Shown here piece by piece: positions 55,549-64,000 of a stretch of DNA of 64,000 nt. Position 1 is the stretch's first letter. Every line of letters starts with the position of its first letter. Under the pieces are notes generated by a model. That model made no database searches. It was not told where the DNA came from and saw only the letters and a list, made by a program, of their open reading frames with translations. Location of the stretch: NCBI GenBank assembly GCA_905116865.2, contig CAJHNH020002690.1, forward strand, positions 62,001-126,000. Reading direction: 5' to 3'. The position numbers and the translations under genes are program-made. The DNA is from Candidula unifasciata. Lineage: Eukaryota > Mollusca > Gastropoda > Stylommatophora > Geomitridae.

Positions 55549-55801
55549 CAATAATTATTATTAGGAAAGGCTGTGTTATGTTATCAATGCAATGAAATAA
55601 CTTGTAGAACATTTATGCAACATATAGAAAAAATTTCGAAGTCCCAGTGTCACATTAGAAACATTCTTGGTTTATAAAAACTAGCTCCTTAACCTACGTA
55701 TACGATATTCAACACTTACAATGTTAGGATGTGTCTATAGCATACGGCGTCTTCAATCTGTAATTATTGCCCTTGGATTCACCTTATATTTTAGTCAATG
55801 G

Positions 55802-55803
<2 letters not shown>

Positions 55804-55884
<81 letters not shown>

Positions 55885-55892
55885 TGTGTGTG
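55804..55892. repeat. (CT)n(GT)n microsatellite
   Basis: About 32 CT units then about 12 GT units, directly adjoining HSR copy 16. It may have grown from the element's tail, as at 27928. Confidence 0.95.
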
Positions 55893-56050
55893 GGTACCGC
55901 ACCAGGACATCGCTCAAGTGATAAACACAAAGTGCTATCATTATGAAAATGATCACCTGTGGAAACATCCGGCAAACCCCGTTAAGTTAAGCCTGGCTTT
56001 ATTTAGAACACCGGCACAAGTCGAGGTTGGGGTTTAAAATAACATTACAA
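55888..56050 (-). repeat. HSR copy 16, diverged
   Basis: GGTACCGCACCAGGACATCG, CAAGTGATAAACACAAAGTG and ACCTGTGGAAACATCCGGCA. The TGGGGTTTAAAATAACA end corresponds to GGGCTTCAAATAAC in other copies. Confidence 0.65.
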
Positions 56051-56480
56051 TTACATCCAACAAGTTGATAACTTGTACATAATGAACAAAATGTACAAGT
56101 CGACTCCTTGCAAAATGCTTTTTTTTTCGGAGCTCCACCTATGTGAATACAGATTTAATAACTTGTGTTAAAAAAGAACATAACCCACTTGGCAGTTTGT
56201 AATAAATAACAAATTATGCATTCAAGGTATCTGCAAAGAAACCAGTCTGAAAACTATTAAAATGATTAGATATGATGTTCCTAAGTTCTAACACAAAACA
56301 CAAGAATTGTAAGACTACATTGGAGCACATTTTGTTATCGGTGAATACGGAATATGATTACAAAAAAAATTTAAATACCATGAGAGAAGATACAATTTCG
56401 TCTTTCTATTTATGACATTTTGAACCATCTTTTATGCATTTGTCATTGGTATATGTGCCATGTTGGGTCTATGTCTGTAA

Positions 56481-56835
<355 letters not shown>

Positions 56836-57355
56836 TAAATGTAGAATAGCTCAAGCAAAGACATCATTTTACAATAAAAAGATCATATGTGCAATCTTTC
56901 TTTGTCTATTGAGACGAGAAACAGAAATTCTGAAAAGCTATATAAGTCATATCTTAATGTAAGGAAATGAACCATGAACAGCTGGCAAACTAGTGAAAAC
57001 CTATTTCGAAGCTGCGGAGATGTGGTTTTATAGACTAATATTGAGACTACCATGGACAGATAAAAGAGATAAAGATGTCTTGAAAGAAACCGACTCAAGA
57101 AGAGAACTGACATTCCACATCAGAAAGAGACAATCTAGATGCGTTGGTCAAGTGATGAGAATTCGACAATTGGAGTACATCGTGACAGTAGGAAAGCTGG
57201 AGGGGAGAAGAGGCAGAGGGAGACCGAGAGAACAGATGCAGGACAGTCTGACATCATGGCATGAAGAATTATGTTTGTCAAAGTTGACTGAAAGTACACG
57301 AGACAGAAGGTTGTGGACAGACATGACTACCAACGCCACACGGCATGGACTTTAG
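56836..57355 (+). pseudogene. RTE-type LINE, C-terminal 170 codons
   Basis: Reads EAKCRIAQAKTSFYNKKII, then after stops EAAEMWFYRLILRLPWTDK, RKRQSRCVGQVMRIRQLE, GKLEGRRGRGRPREQM and a final DMTTNATRHGL-stop (57355). This order matches the tail of RTE-like polymerases (ExKxRIxxAK... EMWCYRRML... GHxMR... GRGRxR... NATRHG). The palm domain is missing and stops occur near 56960. The C-terminal 120 codons are intact. Confidence 0.88.
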
Positions 57356-57434
57356 GAAAAAGAAGAACATCCTCTGTTACAACCCTTTTTTGGGGGTTGG
57401 GGTGGAATGGGTTAAATTGTGGTTATTTTACTTC

Positions 57435-57530
57435 GTCAACACTACTGAAATCAGTTTTTCGGTTTGAATAGATCCGGAATTGTGTCAATAATTGGCGCCT
57501 GTGATCATATCGATCTTACAGATTTTCTCC
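57435..57530 (+). repeat. dispersed repeat family A, fragment
   Basis: CTGAAATCAGTTTTTCGG, TGAATAGATCCGGAATTGTG and ATCATATCGATCTTACAG match the right end of 19685-20130. Confidence 0.6.
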
Positions 57531-57539
57531 TGTAATAAG

Positions 57540-58740
57540 AGCTGCGCATTTATAATATACGTAAGAAATGGTTGATGTAGGCGGATGGTAAGGGATCACG
57601 TATGGACAGGACAGTGGGAATATAGCTGTGCGAAAGGTAAAGTAGAACGAGTACATGGATATAGAAATGTATTACTGTACGCATGTATATGTGGGTATGA
57701 GTGTGCATGTGTGTATATATATGGGAGCATGTATATTTATATATTTGTGTGTGTATGAATGACAGTGCACTCAAAGAACCCATAAATTGTGTTGCTGCAT
57801 TGTTAATTAATGAGAACAAATGGAATGAAGTGTGTACGCAGCAAGAACGTCATCAACACACACCATCCACAGAACATGATAAGACAGTACCGGACAGGTC
57901 ACATACCAGTAACGGGACATAACTTAAAAGTGACACGACCAGACGAAATTACAGACATAGCGACAAAAACGCAAAAGACATGGAAGAGTGAATGTCACTA
58001 CGTGTGGATGTACTCGTTTTTTATGAATGTAAGTACAGGCATTGGTAGACGCATATGAAAGAGTTTGCGTGTGTACGTAATGTCACTTAGGTATGCATAC
58101 ACGGATAAGTATGAAAGGACGTGCAAATATGTAGTGTTGTCTGCGTGTATGAGTACTCGAGTGCATATACGCATACACCTAGTTGGGTGCGTCCATATAC
58201 TCTGGGGATTCATACACAAAACCATCCTATTCCACAGCATTCATACAACAGGCACATGACCGACAGGACTCACAACAAGATATGGCTGACAGCAAATAAG
58301 GAAAACAAGTGACTCTATAATGACAGGACTAGAACGGGATGATAGCAAAGGTTGGTAACGTGATATACATAGTCCCGGCAAAAGGCCACGCTAGAATCCA
58401 GCAAGACGGCAACGACGAGAAATGACTGAATGACCTTCCGCCCCCTTTCCCCTCTCCTTTCCCTAAGTCTTTCGGATGCACTATGAGTTTAACCCCCCGA
58501 CCCATTCTCACAGAGAGCACTTGAGTTCGTTACCCAACATGCCACTGCAATTCTCATCGCCGAACATTTGGATCTCAAAGCGTGAGCTGGATGCTCCAGT
58601 TATATGGTATTTATGTACACCGGAGCTTAGCTGTCAACACAACCCGATCACATAATAACAAATGACGACTGGACCCGCTTAAGGCTCCTCACAAACTCTC
58701 ACACACATATCCATTACATGACTAACCCGTTCATATTACA
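57540..58740. other. no gene recognised
   Basis: A TATG/TGTA-rich stretch at 57655-57755 and 58030-58200 is low complexity (YVCMCVYIW-type frames are artefacts). A further C-rich part is at 58435-58505. Confidence 0.45.
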
Positions 58741-58744
58741 GGAA

Positions 58745-59165
58745 GACAACTATAAGACCACTATGGTCACACGCGGAAAGTTTTCACATTTCGGAACTAT
58801 TCAAATTCAAAAACTGTTTTCAGTACTTTTTGGCAAAATTAAAATACTCAAAATTTTAAAACAATAAATGGTGGTCCAAAGGACGTTGTGTATGGAAGCT
58901 CGCTCTCTTTCGAGATACGCCTAGCCAGATCAAAGGGAGACAGAACAAACAGGAAACACCAAGAAAGAAGAAGGAAAACATGCACCAGTGACAACAGGAC
59001 GAGCAGTTTGATTCGGATGGAAGCATCAAGCCCAGAAATGGCACAAACACTAGTATTCAGTCACGAAAGTGACGCAAATAACCCAGACCACAAATATAGG
59101 CGGAGACTGCTAGCAGCCTAGGCCAGCTAGCAGCAGTCTGAACGTGGTCGAGCTTTTCTTTTTTT
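58745..59165 (-). repeat. dispersed repeat family A, copy 2
   Basis: The reverse complement of 19685-20130: GACCACTATGGTCACACGCG, TTTTCAGTACTTTTTGGCAA, GAAGCATCAAGCCCAGAAAT, ACCACAAATATAGGCGGAGA and GCCAGCTAGCAGCAG in order. Confidence 0.75.
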
Positions 59166-59320
59166 TTCTCAAAATGACTTGGACTTGGACGTTGATGAAG
59201 ACTAACTTTGATCCTAGAGGCTATTTCGCTGTAATGCGGTCCTGGTGGGTGATTTGTGCTGAGGGATGTGAGAGGTTTGGAGTGGCAGATAGGTTTCGGT
59301 GTGTGCAGAGATTTTGCAGT

Positions 59321-59376
<56 letters not shown>

Positions 59377-59381
59377 AAGAC

Positions 59382-59447
<66 letters not shown>
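59321..59447. repeat. (GA)n microsatellite with GACA/GAAAGA interruptions
   Basis: About 127 bp; the artefact ORFs are RE/ER or SL repeats. Confidence 0.97.
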
Positions 59448-59449
<2 letters not shown>

Positions 59450-59582
59450 GGGAGGGGGGGGCAGAAAAAAATATGCAAGAATTGATCGAAAAATAACTAC
59501 CGAAAAAAAAATACGAATGTTTTGAAATAATAAAGAGACCATGAACAAACAGTAACAAATGGGTTTCAGCAGAAAAATCTAC

Positions 59583-59714
59583 CTGTCCGATACACCGCAA
59601 AATGCTCACTGCTTGTGTCACCGCAATAGTAATCTGACCCGGTGAAAGGACACTTAATCCTGCAGCTTTCCTATACAAAGTCATGTTTGCACCACAGCAA
59701 CATCTAGACTTCTT
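59583..59714 (-). CDS. candidate internal exon of an unrecognised gene
   Basis: The acceptor-like ATATTCTTCCACAG precedes base 59714 and the donor-like CAG|GTAGAT follows 59583. The interval is exactly 44 codons, open in phase 0: KKSRCCCGANMTLYRKAAGL, then SVLSPGQITIAVTQAVSILR and CIGQ. It has a basic/Cys patch and a hydrophobic second half, possibly membrane-associated. No family recognised. Together with 60597-60662 it may belong to a minus-strand gene whose exons continue beyond the window. Confidence 0.4.
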
Positions 59715-59756
59715 CTGTGGAAGAATATTCAGAGCATTTCAAATAGTCTTTCTCGC

Positions 59757-59828
59757 ACTTATGGGTAACTAGTATTTATGGGTAACTCGTATTTATGGGT
59801 AACTCGTATTTATGGGTAACTCGTATTT
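59757..59828. repeat. 17-bp tandem repeat, 4 units
   Basis: Unit ATGGGTAACTCGTATTT. Confidence 0.9.
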
Positions 59829-60242
59829 ATTTCTAGACTTTGTTTCTCTCTTTGTGATTGTAAACAAAATGTGTTTATTAATTTACGTGTCGAAAAAAAA
59901 CGCTTCTTTATGTCTGTCATTTTCAAATGATTATTTTTCTAATTGCTATCATTCTTTTATATTCTTTCTTTCTCTGATATACACTTCTCTATTTAATTCT
60001 TACTTTCTTTTCTTGATGTCTTTACTTCATTGCCCCGTCAAGTAACTGGGAAGCATGGCAGAATTGACTGCATTCTTAACACAGAAGGTCATGGATTGTT
60101 GTATCATAAATAAAAAATAAAAACATAACACACATACAGTATTTAGGACACAAACGCTAACAAGTGGCGGATGACTGATTTGAGAATAGACATCACAGCA
60201 CACGGGACATACCTGAAAATGCTCTGTCTCCAAATGCAAAGG

Positions 60243-60562
60243 AATTAAGATCTAGTTGGTAACTGTTCCCTTAGCAAATGTGTTAAGGTCTAGTTGCTAA
60301 CTGTTTCTTTAGCAAATGTGTTAGGGTCTAGTTGCTAACTGTTTCCTTAGCAAATGTGTTAAGGTCTAGTTGCTACCTGTTTCCTTAGCAAATGTGCTTG
60401 GGTCTAGTTGCTACCTGTTCGCTTAGCAAATGTCTTAGGTTCTAGTTGCTAACTGTTATTTTAGCAAATGTGTTAGGGTCTAGTTACTACTAAGGTCTAG
60501 TTGCTACCTGTTCCCTTAGCAAATGTGTTAGGGTCTAGTTGCTAACTGTTCCCTTAGCACAT
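60243..60562. repeat. 38-bp minisatellite, about 8 units
   Basis: The unit is GTCTAGTTGCTAACTGTTTC then CTTAGCAAATGTGTTAAG. One unit is truncated near 60480. It lies between the two candidate exons. Confidence 0.93.
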
Positions 60563-60596
60563 TAATTAAACAAACATCGTTATTTTCCTCCCTTAC

Positions 60597-60662
60597 CAGA
60601 TCTACTCCTAATTCCATTTCTTCTGAAAGAATCGGTTCATAAATGGTCTCCAGAATGTCTTC
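60597..60662 (-). CDS. candidate exon end of an unrecognised gene
   Basis: The minus strand reads EDILETIYEPILSEEMELGV, then DL, followed by the good donor CTG|GTAAGG. It is acidic and helix-like. The 5' border is unclear: no pyrimidine tract is seen and an in-frame TGA lies about 25 bases upstream. A further donor-like TTTTCAG|GTATGT at about 60205 might mark a small exon between this and 59583-59714. Confidence 0.3.
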
Positions 60663-61120
60663 TTTATCCAATATGGGGGTTCACATAGCTATCACGTTTG
60701 CAGCCCCCCCCCCTCCCCCCTTTAAATCTGCTCTTTCATTCCCTCACACTCCTATATCTCGTGGACATTATATCTACACGAGTTCCTGTGTCAGTGGACT
60801 AGGACGATTCTAAACAGTGTACCCGACCCGGTCGTGAATATATTGCCACAGCAGTCAGGCTGTGGTGAAACTCAGTACTCAGTGTATACACTTGCACAGA
60901 CTGACAGGCGTGCGTCACCACAATGAACCTTCATTTGCCGGTGAAATTTGGAAAGGCTTCAATGATTAAGAAAAAACGAATAATAGATGGCTGCCTATGT
61001 GGTAAATACAAAAAAAAAGTTTTAAAACACTCATTACGATGTCATTGAGTTCATCTGCACCGTGCTTAGCACTTTTTACATCTTCGCCAACATTATTGAC
61101 ATATTACACACATCTGCATA
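60663..61120. other. no gene recognised
   Basis: A C/T-rich run at 60704-60722, otherwise unremarkable. Confidence 0.4.
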
Positions 61121-61124
61121 AGTG

Positions 61125-61400
61125 AGTAAGTAGGTAAAGGTCCCTTTTCCAAGCCTTTAGGCGTATTGGGAATATAAGACTATACCTAAATTTGTATAGA
61201 CCGATCAGCACTTGGTGGGTGATGTGATCAGCATCACGCCGACCGCTTTACTTTTCAGGACTGCACCTGGTACCCAGTTAAGGCTAGGTCGACCTGGGAG
61301 TCATTGTCATTTTTAAAAAATGTCTGGCTCCCTCAGGACGCGAACCCACGATCTTCCGATCATAGTCGCCGTTGCCACGGCGACTCTCACATAATGTCAG
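61125..61400 (-). repeat. tRNA-derived SINE, near full length
   Basis: AAAGGTCCCTTTTCCAAGCC, TTTAGGCGTATTGGGAATAT, TATAGACCGATCAGCACTTG, GTGATGTGATCAGCATCACG and GGTACCCAGTTAAGGCTAGG. In minus orientation the head carries GGGTTCGCG (B-box-like). It is the best-preserved copy here of the family found at 425, 17870, 26915, 31330, 36350 and 53585. Confidence 0.75.
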
Positions 61401-61484
61401 GTTACTGTAATTTCTCTAACACTTTTAAGGTTTAACGTGAAGCCCCCTCGCATGTTGAAAAATACAGGTGACAATACTGATCCC

Positions 61485-61750
61485 GGAGTCAGGCCAGCAC
61501 AAATATGTGGGCTGACTCTGATCTCCATGTTTCACAACTGCGTATTTCCATGAGTCAGGCCAGCACAAATATGTGGGCTGACTCTGATCTCCATGTTTCA
61601 CAACTGCGTATTTCCATGAGTCAGGCCAGCACAAATATGTGGGCTGACTCTGATCTCCATGTTTCACAACTGCATATTTCCATGAGTCAGGCCAGCACAA
61701 ATATGTGGGCTGACTCTGATCTCCATGTTTCACAACTGCGTATTTCCATC
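61485..61750. repeat. 66-bp minisatellite, 4 units
   Basis: The unit includes GTCAGGCCAGCACAAATATG, TGGGCTGACTCTGATCTCCA and TGTTTCACAACTGCGTATTT. Units are almost identical and 66 is a multiple of 3, so both strands carry repeat ORFs. Confidence 0.95.
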
Positions 61751-61754
61751 CCAA

Positions 61755-62315
61755 TAACGTGCCAAGGTTTCGTGTTGCAGTTCATCGTTTACTGCATTAG
61801 ATGGCGAAGTCAGCGTCGGTACAGACATCATCAGGATCTATCGCCACAGCAACTGTTTCTGGATTTCTCTAAAATCCTTTATACACATGACATTCAGCAT
61901 TGCCCTATGTTATCTTGATGGCCTATCGTTGTCCATGATGTCCGGTAGCATGCCCATTTTTTATATTTGTGACCTCACTTGCCTTGCCACAATTTTCTTT
62001 AATTTTTCATTATGTCAACATAGAGCAGCATGTCAACTCTGGCATCAACGAATACTTTTGTAATATGGTAACCGGCGAACATTGTCAGTGTTTTGACTAA
62101 TTTGTGAAGATTTTCCGTTTGTCAACTTTTGGGCTTTTTTTATTCACTGACGGATATCTCTTTAACCCATGTCAAATGGTCTATTGACTCTTCTTAGTAA
62201 GTCATGCATGCACACCTGTATACCTGAAGTTACCTGGTGTCCGTTACCTTGGAACGCTTCAAATGACTCGATGTTATTTTGGTCTTACTGTATATTTGAA
62301 AGCTTGTCAACTTAT
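61755..62315. other. no gene recognised
   Basis: Unique-looking sequence without a supported feature. Confidence 0.4.
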
Positions 62316-62317
62316 GT

Positions 62318-62420
62318 GAGGGCTCCTCACATCAAACAGGGCCCCTCACAACAAAAAGGTCTCCTCACATCAAACAGGGCCCCTCACAACAAAAAGGTCT
62401 CATCACAACAAACAGACATG
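62318..62420. repeat. about 37-bp tandem repeat, 2.7 units
   Basis: Unit CTCCTCACATCAAACAGGGC then CCCTCACAACAAAAAGGT. Confidence 0.9.
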
Positions 62421-62567
62421 CGAGTCGTTTTCTGGAATGTTGAATGTTGAATTAAGAATCGACATCACAGCACTCGGTACGCCTCCATAAGAGCGCCGTC
62501 TCCACCTTCAGCAACAAACGAAGAGATTGTCTGATTGTATATATCCGTCTCGCCTTTCCCTGAGCTA

Positions 62568-62640
62568 TATTGCGGCCCCTGGCAAAAGCCAGAGTAGGGC
62601 ATCAAATAACGAAATATTTCGTCCTAAAAAGGAGAAGTAT
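62568..62640 (-). repeat. HSR copy 17, hairpin end only
   Basis: TATTGCGGCCCCTGGCAAAA, GCCAGAGTAGGGCATCAAAT and TTTCGTCCTAAAAAGGAGAA. The hairpin is partly decayed (GGAGAAG instead of GGACGAAA). Confidence 0.75.
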
Positions 62641-62806
62641 AGACACGTTCATAAGCTAATGAAATATACTGCAAATGTTCATTAACTGGTGCCTAAGTAG
62701 AACACACACATCACAATTGTATGACAGAATCATTAACGTGAGGCTTTAGGAAAGAACTAACAAATTCCAGTTAACATGAGGTAAGGAGCATACTGATGCT
62801 AGAAAG

Positions 62807-62945
<139 letters not shown>

Positions 62946-63017
62946 AGAGAGGGAGCAAGAAAGGGAGGTGAAAGAACCACAATATAAAACAGAGCGGGGA
63001 GATCTAAAAATCCTTGT

Positions 63018-63549
63018 CACACACACACAACCCCCCCCACACACACACACACACACACACACAACCCCCACACACACAAAACCCCTTCACACACACACAA
63101 AACCCCCACACACACAAATCCTCCCCCCAACACACACACAAAACCCACACAAACACACACAAAAACCCACACACACACACACAACCCCCCCCACACACAC
63201 AAAACCCCCACATACACAGAAACCCCCCACCCACACACACACAACCCACACACACACACAACCCCCACACACACACAAATCCCCCACACAAAACCCACAC
63301 ACACAAAACTCCCACACACACACACACACAAAACCCACACACACACACACAAAACCCCCCCCCACACACACACACACACAAAACCTCCACACACACAAAC
63401 CCCACACACACACAAAACTCCCACACACACACAAAACCCCACACACACACAAACCCCACACACACAAACCCCCCCCCCCCCACACACACCACACAAAACC
63501 CCCACACACACACAACAACCCCCCCCCCCCCACACACACACACACCCCC

Positions 63550-63580
<31 letters not shown>

Positions 63581-63745
63581 CCCCACACACACACACACAC
63601 AAAAACCACACAAAACACAACACCCCCCCCCCCCCCGCACACACACACACACAAACCCTACACACAATTTAACCCCCCCACACACAAACCCCCGCCCCCA
63701 CACACACACCCACACACACACAACCCACACACACACCAAACCCCC
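63018..63745. repeat. (CA)n-rich array interspersed with C and A runs
   Basis: About 730 bp built of (CA)n blocks of 4-20 units joined by AAACCCC-type or poly(C) links. The Thr/His/Pro and Cys/Val frames of 190-250 residues across it are composition artefacts. Confidence 0.95.
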
Positions 63746-64000
63746 ACATACACTGGACTGCATGTTACTTGTTAACCCTTTTGTGATGCAAACACAAAAA
63801 AGAAAATATTAAGAGTGATCAACAATATTGGGGCAGACATCAACCTAGAATGATGTGGAATAAACCAAGACATGTAATTATTTAGACAGCATTTCAATTC
63901 TAGAGCAGCTTATCTCCCTTTAAAACATCTCATTTTCCTCTGGTTAGTTCTCATCCAGATTATCCAAAGTGCGCAGAAAGAGTCTTTACTTTTATGGTCT
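63746..64000. other. end of window, nothing recognised
   Basis: No repeat or coding signature seen in the last 255 bases. Confidence 0.4.

Noticed and set aside
61425..61918. Frames of 109 and 137 codons on opposite strands
   Set aside because: Caused by four near-identical 66-bp units.
63004..63775. Four frames of 190-250 residues in the last kilobase
   Set aside because: Pure composition effect of (CA)n and C runs; Thr-His-Pro on one strand and Cys-Val-Gly on the other.

Overview
The window is eukaryotic and animal. It shows spliced exons with GT-AG borders, long introns, many microsatellites and minisatellites, tRNA-derived SINE-like repeats, RTE-type and jockey-type LINE fragments, Tc1 and hAT transposon remains, and one short N gap (36261-36277). 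The repeat mix, including a SPIN-like hAT element (a family known from some vertebrates, Rhodnius and the pond snail Lymnaea), suggests a mollusc, perhaps a gastropod. That assignment is inference; no species-specific marker was recognised.

Main host gene: the minus strand from 33799 down to 762 carries eight consecutive exons of an SLC4 bicarbonate transporter of the Na+-coupled (NBC/NDCBE) type. They encode most of the N-terminal cytoplasmic domain. Reading phases match at all seven junctions. Exons for the extreme N-terminus should lie above 33.8 kb (none recognised), and the membrane-domain exons lie before base 1. The introns make up most of the first 33 kb and hold nearly all repeats there. 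The 13.4 kb intron between 29282 and 15887 contains an intact intronless open reading frame on the opposite strand (23798-25084). It encodes a divergent secretin-family (class B) GPCR with a hormone-receptor domain and seven membrane segments.

Right part (34-64 kb): this is repeat-dominated. In order it holds a 1.06 kb compound tetranucleotide array, a poorly resolved stretch around the N gap, a fold-back element, the SPIN-like hAT element, a 2.4 kb ORF1-only LINE bounded by a 12-bp target duplication, a cluster of five copies of a hairpin-ended short repeat, an R2-type endonuclease fragment, a UBE2D (ubiquitin E2) terminal fragment that has lost its catalytic cysteine, RTE fragments, and two candidate exons of an unrecognised minus-strand gene at 59.6-60.7 kb. 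The last kilobase is mostly GA- and CA-rich simple sequence.

Most notable: (1) the 3' end and splice donor of one SLC4 exon have been amplified into a minisatellite of decoy donor sites in the next intron, later split by a 1306-bp solo LTR with a perfect 5-bp target duplication; (2) an ORF1-only retrotransposon with a +1 frame change; (3) a family of at least 17 short elements whose terminal hairpin keeps pairing although its sequence changes; (4) two hAT elements that each grew an internal 31-bp minisatellite; (5) the nested antisense GPCR.
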